Source: Glandiceps talaboti (lineage: Eukaryota > Hemichordata > Enteropneusta > Spengelidae). From it: DNA of 64,000 nt. Shown here one piece after another: positions 1 through 10,918 of the stretch; positions within the stretch are counted from its first letter, which is position 1, and every line of letters starts with the position of its first letter. The stretch is taken from assembly GCF_964340395.1 (NCBI RefSeq), contig NC_135568.1:18639748-18703747 (forward strand). Direction: 5' to 3'. A program made the position numbers and the translations under genes. The notes under the pieces are model-generated. The model had not been told where the DNA came from, ran no database searches, and was given only the letters and a program-made list of their open reading frames with translations.

Positions 1-112
1 GTTAGCCCATATAGATTTCTAGATATATCTTTTTCAGAAGAGAAAATACAAAGTTTAAATTTACAAAGACAATACGTGACTTTTCCTGAAAGAATATACA
101 AGTGTCACTGAC

Positions 113-305
113 CTCTTGTTCATGATGATGTACTGCTCTAGTTTTCTTAACTGGTAAATGACTTTCTAACATATTCTTTCTTCCAGGGAAATCTCTCTCC
201 ACTTCATGAAACCGATCACAGCGTGGTCTAATTCCAGGTGGGGCACTTGCTGGTGGTTCGTAGCCTTGTTCTGGACTTGCTGCCTGTAGAGCTGCTGGTG
301 TTGAC
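113..305 (-). CDS. candidate internal coding exon, unrecognised protein
   Basis: Read on the minus strand, a pyrimidine-rich stretch ending CTTTCACTAG precedes the exon and the donor GAG|GTCAGT follows it, so both splice sites are canonical. The exon is 193 bases: one base finishing a codon, then 64 open codons. The peptide is Pro/Ala-rich at first (AALQAASPEQGYEPPASAPP) and then charged, with PRCDRFHEVERDF and a His/Glu-rich end (HHHEQE). No signal peptide, membrane segment or catalytic motif is visible, and I do not recognise the family. Its entry phase exactly fits the exit phase of the candidate exon at 13281-13590, giving an AAG Lys codon at the junction. The two may therefore be consecutive exons of one minus-strand gene. 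This is inferred from splice signals and codon-like composition only. Confidence 0.5.
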
Positions 306-758
306 CTAGTGAAAGAGTGAAGACAATTTGTAGAACGGAGATTGGTATGGACTATTTTTGGTAACATTAAGACATAACATCAACACAGAGGTTGCCAGGC
401 TAAGCAATGCAATGCCATGTCCTATAGACAGCAGTCTGAGTAACGTTGTTGGCTGTGCATACATATGCAAATTTTACATCAGTATTAATGTTTGCAATAT
501 CACAACACTCTCTGTTTATACATAGTGTTTTGGTTTGCCTTGGTTCAAAGACATCATCAATGAAAAACGTCATGCATCATTCACTTTATTGTCATTACTG
601 CCATCATGCACAATGGATTGTTTAGATATCTACATTAAACAAAGAATGCACTGTGATTGGTTTAGTCAGATGATAAAATTATCTCACAACTAACCAATCA
701 AATCTTAGACTTATCATTTTCACTATTCCTCTTACTCAAATATGCAAGATGAAAGGGG
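306..758. other. unique AT-rich sequence, probable intron
   Basis: No coding signal, RNA gene or recognisable repeat seen. If the two minus-strand exon candidates are joined, this is the 3' part of their intron. Confidence 0.4.
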
Positions 759-945
759 ACGGGCTATTGCATCATGGGAGTCATCAGAAATGTAATATGT
801 TCAAAGGTTTAACACTGAAGTGTATAGCAATTTTGTACTTATGAATATTCATTGTTCAACCATTGAATACATTATTTCTGCTGACTCCCATGATGCAATA
901 GCCCATAGCAAAGATATCCTATAAATGCAAAAGATTAACTTAATA
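759..945. repeat. foldback repeat R3, first copy
   Basis: GGGCTATTGCATCATGGGAG at about 760 returns as its reverse complement at about 885-905 (CTCCCATGATGCAATAGCCC). The arms continue inward with mismatches (CAGAAAT...; ATTTCTG), giving a hairpin of about 145 bp. The right arm and the following bases (CATAGCAAAGAT, CCTATAAATGCA) occur again at 41345-41445, so this is a dispersed family, probably a MITE-like element. No clear target duplication was found. Confidence 0.6.
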
Positions 946-969
946 TATCTCTGACACACACACAAAAAT

Positions 970-1341
970 CTAGTAGTAATGTTTATGGAGTTTAGCCTTG
1001 AAAAGGTCAGTGTCTTGACTGGCTTCCATATCATGGTTTAGTAAGTTCCAGTCCCTAATTGTTGTAGGAAAGAAACTGTGTTGATACAAGATACAAGATA
1101 CAAGATACAACTTTATTATCTCACAATCACATAGAGAAATTACGGTGATGTGGATCCATACAATAAACACTTATTAAAATAAAGATACAATAAATACAAA
1201 ATAAAATGTACACAAGCTTTGGGTTTAAACTGAAGGTGCTTGAAACTGCCTCTTCTACCCGGTGCTCGAAGATTAGTGTCTTTAGTGATTGCTATCTTCT
1301 CATTTACAATTTGGAACAGTAGTATCAACCTTGCATTTAGA
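970..1341 (-). mobile_element. LINE (non-LTR retrotransposon) 3' coding remnant
   Basis: On the minus strand two blocks resemble the C-terminal end of CR1/L2-like reverse transcriptase ORFs. The first is NARLILLFQIVNEKIAI with RAPGRRGSFKHLQFKPK; the second is YQHSFFPTTIRDWNLL, ending in FKAKLHKHYY and a stop at 970-972. SFFPRTIRDWN-like strings are the usual last conserved block of such ORFs. The blocks should be nearly adjacent but are split by about 120 bp (1084-1207) that looks like the tail of another LINE. It is a 5'-truncated, inactive remnant. Confidence 0.7.
1084..1207 (-). mobile_element. short LINE 3' tail inserted in an older LINE
   Basis: Read on the minus strand this ends GAGATAATAAAGTTG followed by about four TATCTTG heptamers, the AATAAAG-plus-short-tandem-tail ending typical of CR1/L2-like LINEs. 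It interrupts the reading of the surrounding LINE remnant between KPKACV and YQHSFF. It is best explained as a severely 5'-truncated insertion. The upper boundary is approximate. Confidence 0.55.
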
Positions 1342-1441
1342 CACCCGTAAATGTTATTTACATGTATGTAAATGTTGTTCTCAATGTGCACTTAAATCAT
1401 AAAATTCTCTGAGAAACCTGCTCTGATCTTTAGAACACTCG

Positions 1442-4400
1442 AACTGGAAGAGACGATAACAGAAAAGTATATGTCACTGCAATAACTGGAAGTGACGATA
1501 ACAGAAAAGTATATGTCACTGCAATAACTGGAAGTGACGATAACAGAAAAGTATATGTCACTGCAATAACTGGAAGTGACGATAACAGAAAAGTATATGT
1601 CACTGCAATAACTGGAAGTGATGATAACAGAAAAGTATATGTCACTGCAATAACTGGAAGTGACAATAACAGAAAAGTATATGTCACTGCAATAACTGGA
1701 AGTGACAATAACAGAAAAGTATATGTCACTGCAATAACTGGAAGTGACGATAACAGAAAAGTATATGTCACTGCAATAACTGGAAGTGACGATAACAGAA
1801 AAGTATATGTCACTGCAATAACTGGAAGTGATGATAACAGAAAAGTATATGTCACTGCAATAATTGGAAGTGACAATAACAGAAAAGTATATGTCACTGC
1901 AATAACTGGAAGTGACAATAACAGAAAAGTATATGTCACTGCAATAATTGGAAGTGACAATAACAGAAAAGTATATGTCACTGCAATAACTGGAAGTGAC
2001 AATAACAGAAAAGTATATGTCACTGCAATAATTGGAAGTGACGATAACAGAAAAGTATATGTCACTGCAATAATTGGAAGTGATGATAACAGAAAAGTAT
2101 ATGTCACTGCAATAATTGGAAGTGACAATAACTGAAAAGTATATGTCACTGCAATAACTGGAAGTGATGATAACAGAAAAGTATATGTCACTGCAATAAT
2201 TGGAAGTGACAATAACTGAAAAGTATATGTCACTGCAATAACTGGAAGTGACAATAACAGAAAAGTATATGTCACTGCAATAATTGGAAGTGACAATAAC
2301 TGAAAAGTATATGTCACTGCAATAATTGGAAGTGACAATAACTGAAAAGTATATGTCACTGCAATAACTGGAAGTGATGATAACAGAAAAGTATATGTCA
2401 CTGCAATAATTGGAAGTGACAATAACTGAAAAGTATATGTCACTGCAATAACTGGAAGTGATGATAACAGAAAAGTATATGTCACTGCAATAATTGGAAG
2501 TGACAATAACAGAAAAGTATATGTCACTGCAATAACTGGAAGTGATGATAACAGAAAAGTATATGTCACTGCAATAATTGGAAGTGACGATAACAGAAAA
2601 CTATATGTCACTGCAATAACTGGAAGTGACGATAACAGAAAAGTATATATTACTGCAATAACTGGAAGTGACAATAACAGAAAAGTATATGTCACTGCAA
2701 TAACTGGAAGTGATGATAACAGAAAAGTATATGTCACTGCAATAATTGGAAGTGACAATAACAGAAAAGTATATGTCACTGCAATAACTGGAAGTGACAA
2801 TAACAGAAAAGTATATGTCACTGCAATAACTGGAAGTGACGATAACAGAAAACTATATGTCACTGCAATAACTGGAAGTGACGATAACAGAAAAGTATAT
2901 GTCACTGCAATAACTGGAAGTGACGATAACAGAAAAGTATATGTCACTGCAATAACTGGAAGTGACGATAACAGAAAAGTATATGTCACTGCAATAACTG
3001 GAAGTGATGATAACAGAAAAGTATATGTCACTGCAATAATTGGAAGTGACAATAACAGAAAAGTATATGTCACTGCAATAACTGGAAGTGACAATAACAG
3101 AAAAGTATATGTCACTGCAATAATTGGAAGTGACAATAACAGAAAAGTATATGTCACTGCAATAACTGGAAGTGACAATAACAGAAAAGTATATGTCACT
3201 GCAATAATTGGAAGTGACGATAACAGAAAAGTATATGTCACTGCAATAATTGGAAGTGATGATAACAGAAAAGTATATGTCACTGCAATAATTGGAAGTG
3301 ACAATAACTGAAAAGTATATGTCACTGCAATAACTGGAAGTGATGATAACAGAAAAGTATATGTCACTGCAATAATTGGAAGTGACAATAACTGAAAAGT
3401 ATATGTCACTGCAATAACTGGAAGTGACAATAACAGAAAAGTATATGTCACTGCAATAATTGGAAGTGACAATAACTGAAAAGTATATGTCACTGCAATA
3501 ATTGGAAGTGACAATAACTGAAAAGTATATGTCACTGCAATAACTGGAAGTGATGATAACAGAAAAGTATATGTCACTGCAATAATTGGAAGTGACAATA
3601 ACTGAAAAGTATATGTCACTGCAATAACTGGAAGTGATGATAACAGAAAAGTATATGTCACTGCAATAATTGGAAGTGACAATAACAGAAAAGTATATGT
3701 CACTGCAATAACTGGAAGTGATGATAACAGAAAAGTATATGTCACTGCAATAATTGGAAGTGACGATAACAGAAAACTATATGTCACTGCAATAACTGGA
3801 AGTGACGATAACAGAAAAGTATATATTACTGCAATAACTGGAAGTGACAATAACAGAAAAGTATATGTCACTGCAATAACTGGAAGTGATGATAACAGAA
3901 AAGTATATGTCACTGCAATAATTGGAAGTGACAATAACAGAAAAGTATATGTCACTGCAATAACTGGAAGTGACAATAACAGAAAAGTATATGTCACTGC
4001 AATAACTGGAAGTGACGATAACAGAAAACTATATGTCACTGCAATAACTGGAAGTGACGATAACAGAAAAGTATATGTCACTGCAATAACTGGAAGTGAC
4101 GATAACAGAAAACTATATGTCACTGCAATAACTGGAAGTGACAATAACAGAAAAGTATATGTCACTGCAATAACTGGAAGTGACAATAACAGAAAAGTAT
4201 ATGTCACTGCAATAATTGGAAGTGATGATAACAGAAAAGTATATGTCACTGCAATAATTGGAAGTGACGATAACAGAAAACTATATGTCACTGCAATAAC
4301 TGGAAGTGACGATAACAGAAAAGTATATATTACTGCAATAACTGGAAGTGACAATAACAGAAAAGTATATGTCACTGCAATAACTGGAAGTGATGATAAC

Positions 4401-5712
4401 AGAAAAGTATATGTCACTGCAATAACTGGAAGTGACGATAACAGAAAAGTATATGTCACTGCAATAACTGGAAGTGACAATAACAGAAAAGTATATGTCA
4501 CTGCAATAACTGGAAGTGACAATAACAGAAAAGTATATGTCACTGCAATAATTGGAAGTGATGATAACAGAAAAGTATATGTCACTGCAATAACTGGAAG
4601 TGACGATAACAGAAAAGTATATATCACTGCAATAACTGGAAGTGACAATAACAGAAAAGTATATGTCACTGCAATAACTGGAAGTGATGATAACAGAAAA
4701 GTATATGTCACTGCAATAATTGGAAGTGACGATAACAGAAAAGTATATGTCACTGCAATAATTGGAAGTGACAATAACAGAAAAGTATATGTCACTGCAA
4801 TAACTGGAAGAGACGATAACAGAAAAGTATATGTCACTGCAATAACTGGAAGTGACGATAACAGAAAAGTATATGTCACTGCAATAACTGGAAGTGACGA
4901 TAACTGAAAAGTATATGTCACTGCAATAACTGGAAGTGACAATAACAGAAAAGTATATGTCACTGCAATAACTGGAAGTGACGATAACTGAAAAGTATAT
5001 GTCACTGCAATAACTGGAAGTGACAATAACAGAAAAGTATATGTCACTGCAATAACTGGAAGTGACAATAACAGAAAAGTATATGTCACTGCAATAACTG
5101 GAAGTGACGATAACAGAAAAGTATATGTCACTGCAATAATTGGAAGTGATGATAACAGAAAAGTATATGTCACTGCAATAACTGGAAGTGACGATAACTG
5201 AAAAGTACATGTCACTGCAATAACTGGAAGTGACAATAACTGAAAAGTATATGTCACTGCAATAATTGGAAGTGACGATAACAGAAAAGTATATGTCACT
5301 GCAATAACTGGAAGTGACGATAACAGAAAAGTATATGTCACTGCAATAACTGGAAGTGACGATAACAGAAAAGTATATGTCACTGCAATAACTGGAAGTG
5401 ACAATAACAGAAAAGTATATGTCACTGCAATAATTGGAAGTGACGATAACAGAAAAGTATATGTCACTGCAATAATTGGAAGTGATGATAACTGAAAAGT
5501 ATATGTCACTGCAATAATTGGAAGTGACGATAACAGAAAACTATATGTCACTGCAATAACTGGAAGTGATGATAACAGAAAAGTATATGTCACTGCAATA
5601 ACTGGAAGTGACGATAACAGAAAAGTATATGTCACTGCAATAACTGGAAGTGACAATAACAGAAAAGTATATGTCACTGCAATAACTGGAAGTGACAATA
5701 ACAGAAAAGTAC
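1442..5712. repeat. minisatellite array, 42-bp unit, about 101 copies
   Basis: The unit reads AACTGGAAGTGACGATAAC then AGAAAAGTATATGTCACTGCAAT. Recurrent variant sites are ACTGG/ATTGG, GACGA/GATGA/GACAA, ACAG/ACTG and AAGTAT/AACTAT. Each unit holds AGTGAC and GTCACT, a 6-bp inverted pair. Positions about 1740-2915 and 2916-4091 carry the same order of variants at an offset of exactly 1176 bp (28 units), for example the rare ATATATTACT at 2645 and 3821, so a 28-unit block was duplicated in tandem. Because 42 is a multiple of three and the unit lacks a minus-strand stop, a 1422-codon frame of 14-residue repeats (SLPVIAVTYTFLLS) exists. It has no unique ends and I do not call it a gene. Confidence 0.97.
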
Positions 5713-7418
5713 GTACAGCGAATTAGCCGAGATAATAACAGACTAACATTTCATGAACTAAACACACTACTATTTGATGAAATAACATTTATTTAAATCA
5801 AAACATATTCTTAGTTCAATATTGTACTTAATATGTGTTGTTAAATAAAGTCATTTTTTCTAGGAATGTGTTGTTTGTCTCTTTGTTTAAATGATGGTGA
5901 AATTGTATTCTAAAAAGTGAACAGTACAAGTATTTTCTAATAATAAGTATAGTTGTTAAAATAATCATAAAATATTAACATGTTATAAATTTTTGTTCCA
6001 ACACTTACACAATAATATCAATACTCAAATTTTGTTTCCTCATTGACATAAAATCTTGCTAAGTATTTCCTTTTGTGTATATCCCAGGTTTTATAACCTA
6101 TTTACTTTTCCTTCTACTTGCATATCAATTTTTTTCCAGAAGTGGTATTTATTCATTTGTACCCCAAGTACTATTACTATCAAATAAAATCATGACAAAA
6201 TTTACAGTTGATTCAATCACCCAAACCTAAGAAATCAGACAATAATTGACAAGTGATTATGAATAGGAAATAAGCCACAGGTCATTTGATGCACATAGAA
6301 GGACAACTGATCCACAAAAGTTAGGTATACACTAGAGGAATCAGCTGAGCAAAATGTCACTTGTGACAATTTCCTCATGTCGATTCCTCTCGTATGTGGG
6401 CAACTTTTAATGAGAATTTGGTCATTTGTGGTCGTGCGCCAAATATCTAGCATGTTTGATATTTTTGGCCTCGCATGAATTTTTCCTTGTGTGTGCACTT
6501 GAATAAGAGCATTCTGTTCATGACTTTATCTTAAGAGTGCATACATGGTAATGACATAAGTACAAAATGTTTGCCCCAGTCTATAACACAGGTGAGTAAA
6601 CTTCTAAATCAATAACTACGATATTTTCAAGAATTTAGAACACAAACGTGTTGATTTTTGGTTAAAATAGCCATAGCCATTGCTTTACTGAGTGGGAATA
6701 GTCCCAAACTATACCAAATAAGATAACTACAATGTATCTCATGCTATGACACAATAGCCGGCGTCTTGTTCACTATTCCACAAACTCATTTAGAAATTTA
6801 AAGGTATGCAAATCCTAGAATACACCAAAACTATTGTCACTAGAGGGCGCTCTACTTCCAAAATTAGTGCAGGGACGATTTCTTTCAAACCTGAGGCTGA
6901 CACAAGGTGTCACAGAACAATACACAAAAAAAATGTATACATCAACATCAAATATGAGATATTTTCCACAAATATCTCGTTTACATATTTTAATATAAAA
7001 TTACATGTACATTTGTATGTGGAGGTTAGTTGATATCAACTATCAATTCTAGCATTCTTAATACATAACAATTAGTTGGTGAAATTTACCAAAGTTTTCC
7101 ACAATCTGTTTCATTATTTTCTTCCTAAATTATGGGTATATGTAAAACAATATATAAGTTTACCAGAATTTCTGTGTGTTGTATTGTATCTAGATGCACT
7201 GTACTGGTTTGGTTCTAACACCATAGCTACAAAATTGACTTCACAATCCTTGAATACTTAATAGTAAACCTGTAGTACATGTACATTAGAATTGTGCTAA
7301 AATGGCAGATACAAATTAATAATCACAACAAATTAGACCAGATTAAAATGTTAAATTTCTGTAAATATAATACACAAATCCAGTGGGTTTTTTTCACTAG
7401 TTTCTTTCCATATATGAA
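5713..7418. other. non-repetitive AT-rich stretch
   Basis: No convincing exon. An AATAAA occurs near 5844 without an associated reading frame. Open frames here are short and lack splice or codon support. AGAGGGCGCT near 6842, a word common at the ends of small transposons, is the only hint of mobile DNA. Confidence 0.4.
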
Positions 7419-7574
7419 TTATATCTTAATTATCTTAATTTATAATTAATTATATCTTAATTATCTTAATTTATAATTAATTATATCTTAATTATCTTAA
7501 TTTATAATTAATTATATCTTAATTATCTTAATTTATAATTAATTATATCTTAATTATCTTAATTATCTTAATTT
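7419..7574. repeat. AT-only tandem repeat, 31-bp unit, about 5 copies
   Basis: The unit TATATCTTAATTATC + TTAATTTATAATTAAT recurs at 31-bp spacing (starts near 7421, 7452, 7483, 7514, 7545) with no substitutions until the last partial unit. Confidence 0.9.
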
Positions 7575-7602
7575 GAAAACATGGAATTGAAGGGAGACAC
7601 TA

Positions 7603-7719
7603 GACTGTCAACAGTTGTCTTGACTTTATTGTAATTTATCTTTAATACTATTTTAGTTGATGAAATTGAATTAAAACATGATTTACAATGTACATTTGAT
7701 GAAGTCAAGGCGACTGTTC
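7603..7719. repeat. small foldback (inverted repeat about 17 bp)
   Basis: AACAGTTGTCTTGACTT near 7609 is inverted as AAGTCAAGGCGACTGTT near 7703 with two mismatches. The hairpin has an AT-rich loop of about 75 bp and is possibly a decayed MITE. Confidence 0.4.
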
Positions 7720-8559
7720 TAACCAGCTGTATTTTCATTAAATGTCAATTATTCATGAGCTTCCCTATATTTTCATAACAAAACAAATGTAGCATTATTA
7801 TACATTATGATACATGTCCCTGAGTTTTAGCAGCAGGTGTAAACGCCATTTTTGTTTACTTTTCATCCAAGATCAATTTAGTTTTTAAGTATCCATAAAA
7901 TTTGGTAATAATTGAAAGTTTCATAGTTGCACTTCACATGCATGATTGTGCATTCAAGTTGTTAATATTGTCCACCATGATTATGTTAATATTATGGTAA
8001 TTTGAGGAATAGAATGCAGTAACACTGATGCCTAGGAGCTAAACACTACTAGGGGGTACTTCCGGGTTAGTACAGATGTCAGATTATTATATTTATGTAT
8101 TCAACTCAGTGAGTAGCACACAACAGGTATAGAATGTGTACTGTACATTCTGATTATTATATCACATGTTATACGTTACGTATTGCACACAATTAGTAAT
8201 CCGATAAATCAAACAAATATTTCAGAAGGTTTTTAGGAATATAGACTATATATATAAGGAGACACCACAGACAGAATAACACTAGTGCACTGTTAACATT
8301 TCAAATGAGGTCACCTTGGCTTTGTTGCCATGGACAACAAGTTGCAAGCAGGTATAATAGGTATGTAAACAGACAGCATATAATGTGTCTAAGGTGTGTA
8401 ATCAGCACACACTTGTTCTGCCACACTATGACCTCCATGACATACATGTACCTAAATATAGAAGTCACTAACATTAAAGTTCTGTTACATGTATACATGT
8501 ATATGGCATTTGATACATACATTTTGTACACCTTGATACCTGCAATAACATTTTCCATA
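7720..8559. other. unique sequence, nothing assigned
   Basis: AT-rich. Short frames on both strands overlap at 8301-8688, but only the 3' part of the + frame has LINE similarity and is listed separately. Confidence 0.35.
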
Positions 8560-9067
8560 AAAATACTAGAAGGTCAAAACAGAACAGGAAGGTTGACATA
8601 CATATTGGCACACTTCAGGTTAAGCTGCCATAGTCTTGCAATTGAGAAGGGACGCCACATACATTGTACAACCCAAAACTTCTATTGAAAATAGACTTTG
8701 TAAAAATTGTAATACAATAGAAGACGAAGAACGTTATTTGATACATTGCAAACTATATACATTTAGCAAAGAGATAAATTATTTAGTGTCCTTTATAATA
8801 TCAATTCAGAATTCAATAGGATAGAAATGAAAGAGCAGTTTAAATTTATAATGCAATCAAATCATAAAGAGATTTGAATTGCTCTCTGTATATATCCACA
8901 CTAAATCAACAAGTTAGTATACTTATATAACATTAGCCTATTTCACTGTAGTCATCTTTAATATCTTTATTACAGTTATGTACCCAAATAGAATTGTCAA
9001 TTTTTTATATGGTTGTAATAAAGTTATATCTAATCTAATCTAATCTAATCTAATCTAATCTAATCTA
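8560..9067 (+). mobile_element. 5'-truncated LINE with (ATCTA)n tail
   Basis: The + strand encodes AHFRLSCHSLAIEKGRH, then after a frame change near 8688 NRLCKNCNTIEDEERYLIHC. This matches the usual C-terminal FRLS..H.L.IE.GRH and CX2C...C knuckle of CR1-like LINE ORFs; the expected His of the knuckle is Arg here. The 3' end is GTAATAAAGTTATATCTA followed by about eight ATCTA pentamers (9023-9067). It is inactive: truncated and frameshifted. Confidence 0.75.
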
Positions 9068-9154
9068 AATCCAATCTACTGTACAGTATTGTCATGTTGG
9101 CTTGTATTAATATGTGTACACTGTTGTCATGTTGGCTTGTACATGTATTAATAT

Positions 9155-10149
9155 TTACATACATTTTTAAATGTTCATTCATTTGTCTATTATCCCTGTT
9201 GTTATCTTTGTAAAATACACCACCGTTTGGCTGTTGCTATGGGCGTGGTTTTGTTGCTAGGCACATTTACATACATTTTTGATTGTTTATTCACTTGTCT
9301 ATTAATCCCTGTTGTTATCTTTGCAATATACATGATCGTTTGGCTGTTGCTATGAGCGTGGTCTTGTTGCTAGGCAAATTTACATACAATTTTTTTGAAT
9401 GTTTATTCACTTGTCTATTAATATCTGTTGTTATCTTTCTGAAATACACCACCTTTTGGTTGTTGCTTTGGGTGTGGTCATGGTTGCTAGGGATATTTGC
9501 ATACATTTTTTTAAATGTTTACCCACTTGCCAACCAGATGATGTTGTTATTTCACCAAAATATACTGCCATTTGGTTGTTGCTGAGGGCGTGGTCATGGT
9601 TGCTAGGGCCAATTGTGTCAAAATATTTTGAAGAAAATATGCAGAATAACACTTCTAGAAACATCTCACCAAGTTACAGTCTCACGAGCCAAGTACTTCT
9701 TGAGATTAATTTTTTACCAAAATTCACATTTTTACACCTAATTTGAATATTACTGATGAGATCATTATTTGCTTAATAGTTCTTCACCTATACACCCTCA
9801 GATGCATACCAATTAAAGTTCAGTCCAATCTGCTGAATAGTTTTGGAATTAAAGATTTTTTACCAAAAAGGCACATTTTAGCCCTAATTTGCATATTACT
9901 GATGGAATTGTCATGCAATGAACAAATCTAAATTCAGTCACCTCTAAGAACGTTCCCATCAAATTTCAGGCCAATCTGCCAAGTAGTTTTGGAGTTTAAG
10001 TTTTTCGACCAAAAATCACATTTTTTGACCCAAAATGCACATCTCTGATGCAATGATTTTCATTTGAACAATTTCCCAACTAGACACCCAAAGTCACATG
10101 ACCACCAAATACCATAGCACTCAGTCCAGGAATTTTTTACTTTAAGTTG

Positions 10150-10203
<54 letters not shown>

Positions 10204-10259
10204 GGAAGACACTGCCATGCCTATAGCACAACTGAACCTTATCAGTTCAGTTGTGCTAA
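9155..10259. mobile_element. dispersed element R1, copy A
   Basis: It contains four diverged tandem units of about 115 bp at 9159-9610, each with TTTACATACATTTTT, CCTGTTGTTATCTTTG and TTGCTATGGGCGTGGTC. Next come about three looser modules of 120-140 bp sharing CAATCTGC..AGTTTTGGA and CTAATTTGCATATTACTGA. A (CA)23 tract follows at 10153-10199 and a perfect 14-bp hairpin at 10224-10258. The same order, inverted, occurs at 42741-43412, 51671-52370 and 54314-55431. Copy A lacks the terminal block (GGATCAGCATGTGGATAAAC) present in the others. Tandem core, microsatellite and terminal hairpin recall Helitron-associated non-autonomous elements; this is an inference, and no coding capacity is visible. 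Confidence 0.7.
10224..10258. repeat. perfect 14-bp hairpin at the end of R1 copy A
   Basis: TAGCACAACTGAAC and its exact complement GTTCAGTTGTGCTA flank the 7-base loop CTTATCA. Related sequence sits beside the TG tracts of R1 copies C (GAACTGATAAGGTTC, 51676) and D (AGTACAACTGAACTGG, 54316), so it is a conserved part of the element. Confidence 0.85.
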
Positions 10260-10918
10260 CATTTTTAGTATATATAGAGGACATGGTCACTCTTTTAAAA
10301 TATGCCTCCCCTGTCACATTATTTGCTTAATAGTTCTTAGTTCCCGCCAAAATTAACATCAAAATCCCATTATGATGTGTCTTTTCCTAATTTGCATGCA
10401 CATGTATTTCAGATGCACACAAAATACAAATGTCTACATGTACCCATGGCATTCTTCCGCACATCGTATACAAACATGTAGATATACAAAGCTTACACTT
10501 CCAAAATATCACAAGAAAACATTTATATGCAACAATACTGTATACAGTGGTTTAATTTAATCTTTCTAGACTTTTCTATGGTAATCACTCTCTGGAAATA
10601 TGTGCTCCGAGAACAAAATCAAATGAATCTCTGTTAGGTGAAATCCTCTTACAACTTTAGACATAAAAGAAATCCTACAGGCAATTTGACTTCTACAATA
10701 ATGCAATTGTGTGACTTTATATCCACCATTGTACATACCATAAGCCAACATGGAGAACTGTGGACTAGATTAATTTCAAGTCAACTATTTCCACGGTCCT
10801 CACCAGAATTGTTTGTTGTTATTTGTTTGCATAGTTATTATCTTATGTTTGTGGTGAAATAAAATTCAATTCATAAATGTGTGACATGAGTGACATTTAT
10901 ATGAATGTATACATTGTG
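10260..10918. other. unique sequence between R1 copy A and the 40-bp array
   Basis: No coding exon or recognisable repeat. A fragment CATTATTTGCTTAATAGTTCTTAG near 10317 repeats an R1 module, so R1-derived sequence may extend slightly. Confidence 0.35.

Noticed and set aside
1430-5698. A 1422-codon minus-strand frame of 14-residue hydrophobic repeats, superficially like a giant repeat protein
   Set aside because: It coincides exactly with the 42-bp array, has no unique N- or C-terminal sequence or splice signals, and other frames are partly open too. Unit length being a multiple of three with no stop explains it.
9283-9746. Hydrophobic + frames with repeated WLLL motifs that could be taken for a small membrane protein
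   Set aside because: They are the 115-bp core units of the R1 element read in different frames; the frame breaks between units and in other copies.
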